Assembly: GCF_030813495.1 (NCBI RefSeq)
Contig: NZ_JAUSUI010000005.1
Coordinates: 1-64,000, forward strand
DNA length: 64,000 bases
Reading direction: 5' to 3'
Source: Ancylobacter polymorphus
Lineage (GTDB): Bacteria; Pseudomonadota; Alphaproteobacteria; Rhizobiales; Xanthobacteraceae
Positions 25,090 through 34,288 of the stretch are shown in pieces. The notes under the pieces are model-generated. The model was not told the origin of the DNA. It made no database searches and was given only the letters and a program-made list of their open reading frames with translations. The translations under genes were made by a program, and so were the position numbers. Position 1 is the first letter of the stretch, and every line of letters begins with the position of its first letter.

Positions 25090-26040
25090 TCAGAAAGGCG
25101 AGTCCGGGAAATAATACTCGTCCGCGTTCTCCTTGGTGATCAGCGGCGCGTCGAGCTTGAGCGAACCGCGCACCGGGGCGTGGCCGGCGAAATGCGCAGC
25201 GGTCAGGTAGATCGCGGTCTTGATCATGGACGGCGGATAGGGCGTCTCCACCGGCGTCACCGCATCGCCCGCCTTCACCTTCTCGATGATTTCCTTCATG
25301 CCGTTGCCGCCGAGCGCGAACTTGATCTCCTTGCGGCCGGACTGCTTGATCGCTTCCAGAACGCCGAGCAGCATGTCGTCGTCATTGGCCCACACCGCGT
25401 CGATCTGCGGGTATTTGGCGAGGTAGTCCTGCATCAGCTTGAAAGCCTCGTCGCTGTTCCAGTTGGCGTACTGGATGTCGAGGATCTTCAGCTGCGTGCC
25501 GGCGATGCCGTCCTGGAAGCCCTTGATGCGCTCGTCATCGATCACGGTGGGGATGCCGCGCAGCACGACGAGATTGCCCTTGCCGCCCATCTTCTCCACG
25601 AGGAACTTCGCGGTGTTGTAGCCGACCGCGATGTTGTCGCCGGCGACGTAGAGATCCTGAATCTTGGGATCGTTCAGCCCGCGATCCACCACGGTGATGA
25701 AGCTGCCCTTGTCCTTGATCGCCTTCACCGGCGTGGTCAGTTCCTCCGAGGTGTGCGGCAGGATGACCAGCGCGTCGAGCTTGCGCGTCGCCGACAGGTC
25801 CTCGATGGCGCTCACCTGCGCGCTGGCCGAGGGCGAGGTCTTCACGATCACCTCGATGCCGGGAAACGCCTTGTTGATTTCCTTGGCGGCGGCATTGGCG
25901 TGGTAGACGACGCCCGCGGTCCAGCCATGGTCGGCGGCGGGAATGGAGACGGCGATGGTCTTCTTCTCGGCGGCAAGAGCCGGCCCGGCGGACAGCAGCG
26001 CCGTCGTCACGCCGGCGGCGATCAGGGCATTCTTGAGCAT
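25090..26040 (-). CDS. Ribose-type periplasmic sugar-binding protein
   Basis: A 316-residue precursor. ATG 26040 sits behind a strong GGAGGAAACA site; a longer frame is rejected. The signal peptide ends in GPALAAE. The mature part is of the peripla-BP type: IAVSIPAADHGWTAGVVYHANAAAKEI, LDALVILPHTSEELTTPVKAI, VDRGLNDP, GDNIAVGYNTAKFL, DAVWANDDDMLLGVLEAI. The ligand is a sugar or sugar-like compound, not identifiable by eye. Confidence 0.9.
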   Translation of the reverse strand: MLKNALIAAGVTTALLSAGPALAAEKKTIAVSIPAADHGWTAGVVYHANAAAKEINKAFPGIEVIVKTSPSASAQVSAIEDLSATRKLDALVILPHTSEELTTPVKAIKDKGSFITVVDRGLNDPKIQDLYVAGDNIAVGYNTAKFLVEKMGGKGNLVVLRGIPTVIDDERIKGFQDGIAGTQLKILDIQYANWNSDEAFKLMQDYLAKYPQIDAVWANDDDMLLGVLEAIKQSGRKEIKFALGGNGMKEIIEKVKAGDAVTPVETPYPPSMIKTAIYLTAAHFAGHAPVRGSLKLDAPLITKENADEYYFPDSPF

Positions 26041-26119
26041 TGTTTCCTCCATGGTGCGGCAGTCTTGATTGATCGCGGCCCGTCGCGGCTGCCTCGCGCG
26101 GGGCGGTTTTCCGGGTCCG

Positions 26120-27112
26120 CTACCTCTTCGACATGCGCTGGATCAGCATGGCGATGATGATGATCACCCCCTGCACGGCGGCGACGAGGTACTCGGAGAC
26201 GAAGTCGGACAGGACCATCAGATTGGCGATGAATTCGAGGATCACCGCCCCCGCCACCGTGCCCCACACCCGCCCGCGCCCGCCGCGCAGCGCGGTGCCG
26301 CCGATGACCACGGCGGTGATGACCTGCAATTCCCATAGCACGCCGGTGGTCGGCGTCGCCGCGCCGAGGCGCGGCACGTAGCAGATGGCGGCGATGGCGA
26401 CGCAGGCGCCCTGAATGACGAAGGCCAGGGTGCGCACCCGCGCCACCGAGATGCCGGAATAGCGCGCCACGTCCTCATTCGCCCCGACGGCGACGCAGCG
26501 CCGGCCGTAGCGGGTGCGGTAGAGCACATAGGCGGCGATGAGCGCGACCGCGAGCGAGACCAGGATCGGGATCGGCACGCCGAGCACATCGCCGAAATAG
26601 ACCGGCCGGTAGGCCTCGCGCAGGCTGCGATCGATCGCCACCGTGCCGCCGTCGGTCATATAGGTGATGAGCGCGCGGAAGATGCCCATCGTGCCAAGCG
26701 TGGCAATGAAGGGCTCGATGCGGCCGAGGGTGACGATGGTGCCGTTGAGCAGGCCGCAGGCCAGCCCCGTCACGAGCGCCACCGCCATGCCGAGCGGGAT
26801 CGCCGCCGTGCCGACGCTCGGTGCCGCCCAGTTCATGAACAGGATCGTCACCCCGGTGATGAAGGCCGCCATCGAGCCGACGGAAAGGTCGAGCCCGCCC
26901 GAGGCGATGACGAAAGTGGCGCCGATGGCGATGATGGCGATGAAGGCGCTGCGGGTGACGACATTGGCGATGTTGTTGGCCGACAGGAAGTCGGGATTGA
27001 TGAGGAATCCGATCAGCACCAGCGCGGCCAGCGCCAGGAAGGGGCCCGCATCGCCCCAGCCGATCGACCAGCCATGTGAGGCGCGCGGGGGCGCGGCGGC
27101 CAGGTCAGCCAT
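26120..27112 (-). CDS. Ribose-type ABC importer, permease
   Basis: A 330-residue RbsC-like permease. It has TRSAFIAIIAIGATFVIASGGLDLSVGSM, GRIEPFIATLGTMGIFRAL, YRTRYGRRCVAVGANEDVARYSGI and VITAVVIGGTALRGGRGRVWGT, the family landmarks. About nine or ten helices. Its start directly abuts the ATPase stop. Confidence 0.92.
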   Translation of the reverse strand: MADLAAAPPRASHGWSIGWGDAGPFLALAALVLIGFLINPDFLSANNIANVVTRSAFIAIIAIGATFVIASGGLDLSVGSMAAFITGVTILFMNWAAPSVGTAAIPLGMAVALVTGLACGLLNGTIVTLGRIEPFIATLGTMGIFRALITYMTDGGTVAIDRSLREAYRPVYFGDVLGVPIPILVSLAVALIAAYVLYRTRYGRRCVAVGANEDVARYSGISVARVRTLAFVIQGACVAIAAICYVPRLGAATPTTGVLWELQVITAVVIGGTALRGGRGRVWGTVAGAVILEFIANLMVLSDFVSEYLVAAVQGVIIIIAMLIQRMSKR

Positions 27113-28684
27113 CTATGGTCCTCCCAGGGATTGTTCATTGGCCGCGCTGCTGGTGGCGCAGAGCGCGACATTGCTTTCGGTCATGGCCGCGCCGGCCAGT
27201 TCGCCATTGATCCGGCCGGCGCGCATAACGAGGATGCGGTCGCACAGGCCGATCAGCTCCTGCATTTCCGAGGAGATGACGATGCAGGAGCGCCCTTCCC
27301 GCACCAGCGACTGGATGAAGGCGTAGATCTGGCTCTTATTGGCGATGTCGATGCCGCGCGTCGGCTCGTCGATAATCAGCACCGTCGGCTCGTTGAGCAT
27401 CACCTTGGCGAGCAGGAGCTTCTGCTGGTTGCCGCCGGAGAGCTGGCCGGCCTTCGCCTCGCGGCTGCGCAGGCGGATGTCGTAGCCGGCCACTGCGCGG
27501 TCGAGCAGCCGGGCCTCGCCGGCAAGGTCGAGCCCGCCGGCCGGATGCACCCGGTCGAGCGCGGCGAGGGTGAGGTTCGGCGCCAGCTTCTCGTCCAGCA
27601 GCAGGCCCTTGCCCTTGCGGTCCTCGGTGAGGTAGCCGACGCCCCGTGCCGCCGCCTGCGCCGGTGAATGGAAGTGCACCGGCTCGCCATGCAGCCTCAC
27701 CGCACCGAAGGTCGCGGGCCTCAGGCCGAGCAGCCCCTCGAACAGTTCGGTGCGCCCGGCGCCGATCATGCCGGCAAGGCCGAGGATTTCCCCCTCGCGC
27801 AGGCTCAGCGACACATCGCGTACGAAACCGGGAACATGCGCGTTCTCGATCTCCAGCGCCGGGGCGGCATCCGCGCCGGCAAGCCGCGCCGGGTCCTGCC
27901 GCGCGGGGTAGAGACTGGCGAATTCGCGCCCGACCATCAGGCTCGCCATGCGCTGCGGCGTCAGGCCCTTTGCGTCATAAGTGCCGACCATGCGCCCGTC
28001 ACGCAGCACCGTCACCCGGTCGGCCAGCCGCTCCACCTCGTCCAGCCGGTGGCTGATATAGAGAATGGCGACGCCGCGCGCCCGAAGCTCGGCAATGATG
28101 TCGAGCAGCGGATCGACCTCGTCATGGGTCAGCACGGCGGTCGGCTCGTCGAAGATGACGACGCGCTGCGTGCCGAGCAGCGCCTTGGCGATCTGCACCA
28201 ATTGCCGGTTGGCGAGCGAGATGTCGCGCACCAGCGCGGTCGGCGACACCTTGCAGCCGATCTCGGCCAGCTGCGCCGCCGCCGCCGCACGCATGGCGCG
28301 CTCGTCCAACCGGCCGAAGCGGGCGATCTCGCGGCCGATGAAGATGTTCTCGGTGACGGTGAGCGCGTCGGCGAGCAGAATTTCCTGATGTACCAGCGCG
28401 ATGCCGGCGGCCTGCGCCTCCTTCGGCGCGTGGAAGGCGACCGGCGCGCCATCGAGGAACAGCGTCCCCTCGCTGGGCTTGAGATAGCCGGAGAGCAGCC
28501 GCATCAGCGTCGACTTGCCGGCGCCATTCTCGCCGATGACGGCATGGATCTCGCCGGCGCGCAGGTCGAGCGACACGTCGGAAAGCACCCTCACCCCGCT
28601 GAATTCCTTGGCGAGGTGTTCGGCGCGCAGCACCGGCGCCGCCGCCGTCTCGGCCGGAGCGCGGGTGAGCGGCGCCGCGGTCAT
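27113..28684 (-). CDS. Ribose-type ABC importer, double ATPase (RbsA-like)
   Basis: A 523-residue protein with two fused ATPase domains. Domain 1 has Walker A GENGAGKST, and FDEPTAVLT as Walker B. Domain 2 has LSGGNQQKLLLAKVM and LIIDEPTRGIDI. GYLTEDRKGKGL is the usual inter-domain marker. Both Walker B motifs are intact, unlike the related gene at 57949-59541. The ATG overlaps the regulator stop (ATGA). Confidence 0.93.
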   Translation of the reverse strand: MTAAPLTRAPAETAAAPVLRAEHLAKEFSGVRVLSDVSLDLRAGEIHAVIGENGAGKSTLMRLLSGYLKPSEGTLFLDGAPVAFHAPKEAQAAGIALVHQEILLADALTVTENIFIGREIARFGRLDERAMRAAAAAQLAEIGCKVSPTALVRDISLANRQLVQIAKALLGTQRVVIFDEPTAVLTHDEVDPLLDIIAELRARGVAILYISHRLDEVERLADRVTVLRDGRMVGTYDAKGLTPQRMASLMVGREFASLYPARQDPARLAGADAAPALEIENAHVPGFVRDVSLSLREGEILGLAGMIGAGRTELFEGLLGLRPATFGAVRLHGEPVHFHSPAQAAARGVGYLTEDRKGKGLLLDEKLAPNLTLAALDRVHPAGGLDLAGEARLLDRAVAGYDIRLRSREAKAGQLSGGNQQKLLLAKVMLNEPTVLIIDEPTRGIDIANKSQIYAFIQSLVREGRSCIVISSEMQELIGLCDRILVMRAGRINGELAGAAMTESNVALCATSSAANEQSLGGP

Positions 28685-29397
28685 AGGTCGAACGCCGGCA
28701 GCAGCCGGTCGCGCGAGCGCTCGACATGCAGGCGCATCGCCTGCCGCGCGGCCTCGGGATCGCGCGCGGCGAAGGCCGCGAGGATCGCCGCGTGCTCGTC
28801 CAGCGCCTCCTCGGTGACGCGGGCGTGGAACATCAGGCGGAAGATGTGGAAGTGGGTGTGCTGGTGGGCCAGCGTCTCGCGGATCAGTGCATTGCCGGCG
28901 ACCTCCAGAATGCGGTCGTGGAACAGCGCGTCCTGCCGGGCGAATTGCGAATAGCGCGCCCGGTCGTCGGCGCCGCCCTCGCGCGACATCACCCCGGCGG
29001 CCTCCGTCAGTTCCGCCAGCGCCTCCTCGGTCATGACCGCCGCCGCGCGGCTGGCGGCGTCCGGCTCCAGCAACAGGCGCAGTTCGTACAGCTCGTTGAA
29101 GCGGGTGCGGGTGATCTGCGGCGCGGCGCTATAGCCGACGAGGTGGGTTTTCACCACCAGCCCCTCGCCTTCCAGCCGGCCGAGCGCCTCGCGGATCGGC
29201 GTCTGCGACACGGCGAGCTCGCGCACCAGATTATCGACCGTGATGCGCGAGCCCGGCGGGATCTTCAGCGCCATCAGCCGGGCGAGGATGGCCTCATAGA
29301 CCTCCTCGGCGAGGCCGGCATTGCGCTGGATGGCCTGCGAACCGTCACGCGGTCCGGTGGCGAGAGCGGAAGTGGCGAGAGCTTTCGGACTGCGCAC
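28681..29397 (-). CDS. GntR-family regulator (FCD domain) of the sugar importer unit
   Basis: A regulator of about 238 residues. I prefer GTG 29397, with AAGGGG seven bases upstream; an upstream TTG at 29451 opens the same frame but lies inside the putative operator. Winged helix: VYEAILARLMALKIPPGSRI, ELAVSQTPIREALGRLEGEGL. The FCD domain has ELRLLLEPDAASRAA, DALFHDRILEVAGN and HQHTHFHIFRLMF. First gene of the importer unit and coupled to the ATPase. Probably binds the palindromes at 29451-29476 between it and the divergent dehydrogenase operon. Confidence 0.88.
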   Translation of the reverse strand: MRSPKALATSALATGPRDGSQAIQRNAGLAEEVYEAILARLMALKIPPGSRITVDNLVRELAVSQTPIREALGRLEGEGLVVKTHLVGYSAAPQITRTRFNELYELRLLLEPDAASRAAAVMTEEALAELTEAAGVMSREGGADDRARYSQFARQDALFHDRILEVAGNALIRETLAHQHTHFHIFRLMFHARVTEEALDEHAAILAAFAARDPEAARQAMRLHVERSRDRLLPAFDL

Positions 29398-29450
29398 GGT
29401 TTTGCCCCTTGACAATGATCGACAGCTAGCATGATCCTCTGCCGCATTCA

Positions 29451-29476
29451 ATACGATATCCTATACGATTTCGTGT
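29451..29476. promoter_or_regulatory. Double palindromic operator between GntR and Fe-ADH genes
   Basis: Two palindrome-like sites start 12 bases apart: ATACGATATCCTAT (29451-29464) and ATACGATTTCGTGT (29463-29476). Both approximate ATACGATATCGTAT. The spacing of about one helical turn suggests binding of two dimers on one face. A similar site covers the PuuE promoter at 20805-20818. Confidence 0.55.
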
Positions 29477-29514
29477 AGGACTCTCCGGCAGGTTGATTTA
29501 CTCAGCCTTTTCAG

Positions 29515-30777
29515 ATGGATGCAGTCGTGACCTCCTTCGCCGCCCTTCGGCTTCCCAGCGAAATCCTGTTCGGCAAGGGTCAGCGCCACGCTCTGCCCGC
29601 CGTCGCCCGCCGCCTCGGCACGCGGGCGCTGATCTGTACCGATGAACGCCTGTCCGCCGCGGCCGACTTCGCGCAGATGATCGCCGGGCTGGAACAGGCC
29701 GGGCTGACGGTGCGGATCGATGACCGCGTATTGCCGGACGTGCCGCGCGACAGCGCGGCGGAGTGCGCCGAGGCGGCCCGCGCTTTCGCCCCCGATCTGG
29801 TAATCGGCATTGGCGGCGGCAGCTGCCTCGACATGGCCAAATGCGCCGCGCTTCTCCTCAGCCATGGCGGGCGGCTGCCGGACTATTACGGAGAGTTCAA
29901 GGTCCCCGGCCCGGTGCTGCCGATCATCGCCGTGCCGACCACGGCCGGCACCGGCTCGGAGGCAACCCCGGTAGCGGTGATCTCCGACCCCGACCGCACG
30001 CTGAAGGTCGGCATTTCCAGCCCGCACCTCCTGCCCCGCGTGGCGATCTGCGATCCCGACCTCACCCTCACCTGCCCGCCCGCCCTCACCGCCATTGCCG
30101 GGGCGGATGCACTGACCCACGCCATCGAGGCGTTCACCGCCGGGCGCCGGGCGCCGTCGCCGGAACTCGCGCAGCGCCATGTCTTCATCGGCAAGAGCGC
30201 GCTGACCGATCATTTCGCCCTGCTCGCCATCCGGCTTCTCGGCCGCAGCCTGGAACGGGCCTGCCACGATGGGTCGGATGAGGAGGCGCGGGCCGATGTG
30301 ATGCTGGCCGCGCTCGCCGCCGGCTGCGCCTTCGGCACGGCTGGCACCGCCGCCGCCCACGCCATCCAGTACCCGGTCGGCGCCCTCACCCACACCGCTC
30401 ACGGGCTCGGCGTCGCCACCCTCCTGCCCTATGTGATGCGCTTCAACCGCGACGCCGCCGAGGACGAACTGGCCGAGATCGCCCTCGTGCTGGGCCTCTC
30501 CGCCGAGGGGCGCTCGCGCGCCGCGCTGGCGCAGGCGGCCATCGACGAGGTGGCGCGCCTCCTCGCCGCCATCGGCATCAGCCCGAATCTCGCCACGCTC
30601 GGCCTCAGCCGTGACCGGCTCGCCTGGACCGGCGAGCAGGCGCTCGCCATCGAGCGGCTGATCCGCAACAATCCCCGCCCCATCGCCGCCGCCGAGATGG
30701 CCCGCCTGCTGGAGGCCGCCTATGCCGGCGACCTCGCGGCGGCGGCCGTCGCCCTCGAACAGGAAGCCCAGCCATGA
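29515..30777 (+). CDS. Iron-containing alcohol dehydrogenase family protein
   Basis: A 420-residue group III dehydrogenase. It has FGKGQRHALPAVARRLG, IGIGGGSCLDMAK (NAD-binding), VPTTAGTGSEATPVAVIS, AGADALTHAIEAF (metal Asp/His) and THTAHGLGVATLLPYV (metal His). Members oxidise alcohols or reduce aldehydes, maleylacetate or lactaldehyde. The substrate is probably the compound brought in by the divergent importer, or a derivative. Its stop overlaps the aldehyde dehydrogenase start (ATGA), so aldehyde product may be passed on to that enzyme. Confidence 0.88.
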   Translation: MDAVVTSFAALRLPSEILFGKGQRHALPAVARRLGTRALICTDERLSAAADFAQMIAGLEQAGLTVRIDDRVLPDVPRDSAAECAEAARAFAPDLVIGIGGGSCLDMAKCAALLLSHGGRLPDYYGEFKVPGPVLPIIAVPTTAGTGSEATPVAVISDPDRTLKVGISSPHLLPRVAICDPDLTLTCPPALTAIAGADALTHAIEAFTAGRRAPSPELAQRHVFIGKSALTDHFALLAIRLLGRSLERACHDGSDEEARADVMLAALAAGCAFGTAGTAAAHAIQYPVGALTHTAHGLGVATLLPYVMRFNRDAAEDELAEIALVLGLSAEGRSRAALAQAAIDEVARLLAAIGISPNLATLGLSRDRLAWTGEQALAIERLIRNNPRPIAAAEMARLLEAAYAGDLAAAAVALEQEAQP

Positions 30778-32252
30778 ACATCGCCACCGCCCCCCTCGCC
30801 GCCCCTCACATCGCGCCGGCGGACGGCGCGCGCGGGCTCTATATTGGCGGGCAGTGGAGCTGGCCGGAGGCGGGCGCGCGCATCCCGGTGGTCGATCCCT
30901 CGAACGGTGCGGTGCTCGCCGAGGTGCCGGATGCCGGGGTGCGTGAGGCGATGGCGGCGGTCGACGCCGCCGCGGCCGCCGCCCCCGGCTGGCGGGCGAC
31001 CCCGCCGCGCCGCCGTTCGGAAATTCTGCGCCGCTGCTTCGAGCTGATGACCGCGCGCGCCGACGACCTCGCCCGGCTCATCTCGCTGGAGAACGGCAAG
31101 GCGCTGCGCGATGCGCGCGGTGAGGTCGCCTATGCCGCCGAATTCTTCCGCTGGAATGCCGAGGAAGCCGTACGCATCAGTGGCGATTTCGCGCTCTCGC
31201 CCGCCGGCGGCAACCACATCATCGTCGATTATGAGCCGATCGGCATATGCGTGCTCATCACCCCGTGGAACTTCCCGGCCGCCATGGCGACGCGCAAGAT
31301 CGCGCCGGCGATGGCGGCGGGGTGCACCGTGGTGCTGAAGCCGGCGAGCGAGACCCCGCTCACCGCCTACGCCCTTGCCGCGCTCTATGAAGAGGCGGGC
31401 GTCCCGCCCGGCGTGGTCAATGTGCTCACCACCTCCACGCCCGGCCCGGTCACCGCCGCGATGCTGGCCGACCCGCGTGTGCGCAAGCTCTCCTTCACCG
31501 GCTCCACCCCGGTCGGCCGCGCGCTGCTGGCCGAAGCGGCGAAGAACGTCATCAGCTGCTCGATGGAGCTGGGCGGCAACGCCCCGCTCCTCGTGTTCGA
31601 CGATGCCGATCTCGATGTGGCGCTGGAAGGCGCGATGCTGGCCAAGATGCGCAATGCCGGCGAGGCCTGCACCGCCGCCAATCGCATCTATGTGCAGGCC
31701 GGGCTTTATGACCGCTTCGCCGAAGAACTCACCCGCCGCATGTCCGCGCTCCATGTCGGCCCGGGCCCGGAGGCCGGCACCGAATGCGGGCCGATGATCA
31801 CCGCCAAGGCGGTGGACAAGATCGAGCGGCTGGTGGAAGACGCGCTCGCCCGCGGGGCGCGGCTTCTGTGCGGCGGCGTGCGGCCGCAGAGGCCGGGGCA
31901 TTTCTACCCGCCGACCGTTCTCGCCGATGTACCCGCCGACGCGGCCATGGGGTGTGAGGAGATCTTCGGCCCCGTCGCCGCGCTCAGCCGCTTCGCGACC
32001 GAGGACGAGGCGGTGGCGCTGGCCAATGCGACGGAATACGGCCTCGCCGCCTATGTCTTCACCCGCGACCTCGCGCGCGGCCTGCGCGTGTCGCGGCGGA
32101 TCGAAACCGGCATGGTCGGCCTCAATCGCGGCCTCGTCTCCGATCCTGCCGCGCCCTTCGGCGGCACCAAGCAGTCCGGCCTCGGCCGCGAGGGCGGGCA
32201 TCACGGCGTGATGGAATTCCTGGAGGCGAAATACATCGCCACCGGGCTGTGA
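30774..32252 (+). CDS. Aldehyde dehydrogenase (succinate-semialdehyde dehydrogenase-like)
   Basis: A 492-residue NAD(P)-dependent ALDH. LITPWNFPAAMATRKIAPAMAAGC, FTGSTPVGRALL, catalytic Glu265 in MELGGNAP and nucleophile Cys299 in NAGEACTAANR are present. The pattern is that of GabD-like enzymes (succinate semialdehyde, glutarate semialdehyde or related acids). In context it would oxidise the aldehyde made by the coupled Fe-ADH. Its end overlaps a GTG start of the hydrolase. Confidence 0.9.
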   Translation: MNIATAPLAAPHIAPADGARGLYIGGQWSWPEAGARIPVVDPSNGAVLAEVPDAGVREAMAAVDAAAAAAPGWRATPPRRRSEILRRCFELMTARADDLARLISLENGKALRDARGEVAYAAEFFRWNAEEAVRISGDFALSPAGGNHIIVDYEPIGICVLITPWNFPAAMATRKIAPAMAAGCTVVLKPASETPLTAYALAALYEEAGVPPGVVNVLTTSTPGPVTAAMLADPRVRKLSFTGSTPVGRALLAEAAKNVISCSMELGGNAPLLVFDDADLDVALEGAMLAKMRNAGEACTAANRIYVQAGLYDRFAEELTRRMSALHVGPGPEAGTECGPMITAKAVDKIERLVEDALARGARLLCGGVRPQRPGHFYPPTVLADVPADAAMGCEEIFGPVAALSRFATEDEAVALANATEYGLAAYVFTRDLARGLRVSRRIETGMVGLNRGLVSDPAAPFGGTKQSGLGREGGHHGVMEFLEAKYIATGL

Positions 32253-33094
32253 ACCCGGCCTCGCCTGTGGCAACCCCGCCCGATCCGTTCCGCACCCGCG
32301 ACCATGTGCCGGATTTCGACCGGCACGTGGCCGACTATGCCGCCCGCAGCGCCGCCACCCGCGCCCGCCTGCCGATGCGCACCGGCATCGCCTATGGGCC
32401 GACGCCAGCGGAACGGCTCGACCTGTTCTTCCCGCCCCCACGCGCCGCGACGGGGGCGGTGCACATCTTCATCCATGGCGGCTATTGGCGGATGTTCGCC
32501 AAGGAGGATTTTTCCTTCGTCGCGGAAACGGTCACGCAGGCGGGTGCGATCGCCGTCATCGTCGATTATGCGCTGATGCCGGCGGTGCGGATGGAGACCC
32601 TCATTGCCCAGTTGCGGCGCGCATGCGGCTGGGTGCGCGGCCATATCGGCGAGTTTGGCGGCGATCCCGCGCACCTCACCCTGTCCGGTCATTCGGCTGG
32701 CGCGCATCTCGGCGCGCTGGTGCTGGCCGATCCCGCCCTCGCGGGCGCGATCAACGGCGCCCTGCTGCTCAGCGGACTGTACGATCTCGCGCCGCTGCAA
32801 GGCTCCTTCCTCAAGGAGCTGATCGCCCTCACCGATGAAGAGGTCGCGCATTACAGCCCGCTGCGCCACGCCTATGGCCCGAGCGGGCGCGTGTCGCTGC
32901 TGGTCGGCGCGCGCGAGACGGCGCCGTTCCACGCGCAGTCCGCCGCCTTCGCCCGGCATCTCGCACAGGCCGGCGTCGATGTGGAGACCGCCACCGTCGC
33001 GCAAGCGGACCATATGAGCCTGGTCGCCGATTTGGGCACCGGCGGCACGCAAGCCGCGCTTCGGCTCGCCCGCCTGCTCGCCGCCGCGCCGTGA
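32249..33094 (+). CDS. Alpha/beta hydrolase (kynurenine formamidase/esterase-like)
   Basis: A 281-residue hydrolase with oxyanion motif HGGYW (76-80), nucleophile Ser149 in GHSAGAH and a late His in QADHMS. These are hallmarks of the BNA7/kynurenine-formamidase-like and carboxylesterase group. GTG start overlaps the ALDH stop by four bases. No signal peptide. It may hydrolyse an ester, lactone or formamide in the same pathway; the assignment to kynurenine breakdown is doubtful because no other kyn genes are nearby. Confidence 0.82.
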   Translation: MNPASPVATPPDPFRTRDHVPDFDRHVADYAARSAATRARLPMRTGIAYGPTPAERLDLFFPPPRAATGAVHIFIHGGYWRMFAKEDFSFVAETVTQAGAIAVIVDYALMPAVRMETLIAQLRRACGWVRGHIGEFGGDPAHLTLSGHSAGAHLGALVLADPALAGAINGALLLSGLYDLAPLQGSFLKELIALTDEEVAHYSPLRHAYGPSGRVSLLVGARETAPFHAQSAAFARHLAQAGVDVETATVAQADHMSLVADLGTGGTQAALRLARLLAAAP

Positions 33095-33238
33095 GAATCA
33101 GGCCCGGGCGCCAGGCGCTGCCGACGTGAGGCGTGACGCAGTGGAGCCGAACGCCCGCCGCTTCGGTCCGGGCTGAAGTTCCATTACTCATGGCTCAGGG
33201 CCCGCCACCTTTCGGCCGGGCGGGCGCCGCAAAAGGAA

Positions 33239-33270
33239 AGAGCCGCCGGCCCGGCGGGGCCGACGGCTCT
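33239..33270 (-). terminator. Rho-independent terminator of the cold-shock gene
   Basis: On the minus strand a 14-bp stem (33270-33257 with 33252-33239, one G-U pair, 4-base loop) is followed by TTCCTTTT. It lies 50 bases after the csp stop and is the clearest terminator in the window. Confidence 0.88.
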
Positions 33271-33320
33271 CCCTTGTTTACGCAGAAGCCGGCGGCAACC
33301 GCCGGCCCCGGAGGGCTGGC

Positions 33321-33536
33321 TCAGCCGACGCGCAGGTTGACCGCGGAGGTCTTGCCCGAACGCTGATCGGTCTGCAGCTCGAAGGAGACCTTCTCGCCGT
33401 CACGCAGGCCCTGGAGGCCCGAACGCTGAACCGCGCTGATGTGGACGAAAACGTCCTTGCCAGCGCCATCGGGCTGAATGAAGCCGTAGCCCTTCTGATC
33501 GTTGAACCACTTCACGGTGCCGGTCTGGGTAGACAT
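33321..33536 (-). CDS. Cold-shock protein (CspA family), copy 1
   Basis: A 71-residue single cold-shock domain: TGTVKWFNDQKGYGFI (RNP1 region) and DVFVHISAVQ (RNP2). It is a nucleic-acid chaperone. The C-terminal RSGKTSAVNLRVG is nearly the same as in copy 2. The ATG at 33536 has no good Shine-Dalgarno site, and there is a 273-base gene-free leader upstream (33537-33809). Both are compatible with leader-RNA control as in other csp genes. Followed by a strong terminator. Confidence 0.95.
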   Translation of the reverse strand: MSTQTGTVKWFNDQKGYGFIQPDGAGKDVFVHISAVQRSGLQGLRDGEKVSFELQTDQRSGKTSAVNLRVG

Positions 33537-33809
33537 TAGGATAGTCTCACGTATCGAGGTTGCACATCCGGCGTGGCCGGGGCCAAGCCGCTGGGTCGAA
33601 TTTGGAAGAAAAGCTGAACGTGCACCCGCAGGTGAAACGGCCCAGAGTCCAGCCAAAGTCTGCGCGAGAGACTACCGCGAATGGCTGTGTTTGCAAGAGG
33701 CGCGCGTGGCAGAAGCAAGGCTTCCGCAGCGAAATGTCGCCGCCCCGAAAAGCGACGACATTCACTCGATTTTCATCGCATAAGACCGACCGAGATCGGC
33801 CCTGCCGGC

Positions 33810-34022
33810 TCAGGCCGGACGCAGATTGACCGCCGAGGTCTTGCCCGAGCGCTGGTCGGTCTGCAACTCGAAGGACACCTTCTCCCCGTCGCGCAGGCCC
33901 TGCAGGCCGGAGCGCTGCACCGCGCTGATGTGGACGAACACGTCCTTGCCGCCATTATCGGGCTGAATGAAGCCGTAGCCCTTCTGCTCGTTGAACCACT
34001 TAACCGTGCCGGTATCCGCCAT
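33810..34022 (-). CDS. Cold-shock protein (CspA family), copy 2
   Basis: A 70-residue cold-shock domain: TGTVKWFNEQKGYGFI and DVFVHISAVQRSGLQGLRDGEKV. It is almost identical to copy 1 over most of its length, with differences mainly in the first residues, the DNGGKD loop and the last two residues. It is a recent tandem duplication or a pair kept alike by conversion. ATG 34022 was preferred over a start at 34052 because it gives the family length. Upstream 34023-34288 is gene-free and locally AT-rich. Confidence 0.95.
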   Translation of the reverse strand: MADTGTVKWFNEQKGYGFIQPDNGGKDVFVHISAVQRSGLQGLRDGEKVSFELQTDQRSGKTSAVNLRPA

Positions 34023-34288
34023 CAGAGACAACCTTCGAGACCAGTGAGACACCGGCGAATCCTCACCGGGACCCGCCGAACCGCGCCGACCCCCGCCGCC
34101 CGGCGGCGCCTTGCGGCAACCGGCGGACGGCGAATTCGGGCTGAGGGTAGCTTGGGCAAAAATATGTCATTTCCACGGCAATTGCCGCCATATTCGAGCC
34201 ATAAAGCAACCAGAAGGCGAGAAAGTTCCATGACGTCAGCCCCGTACCGCCGGGCGCTCGGCCAGCGATGCCGGAACGGCCCGCTCCG

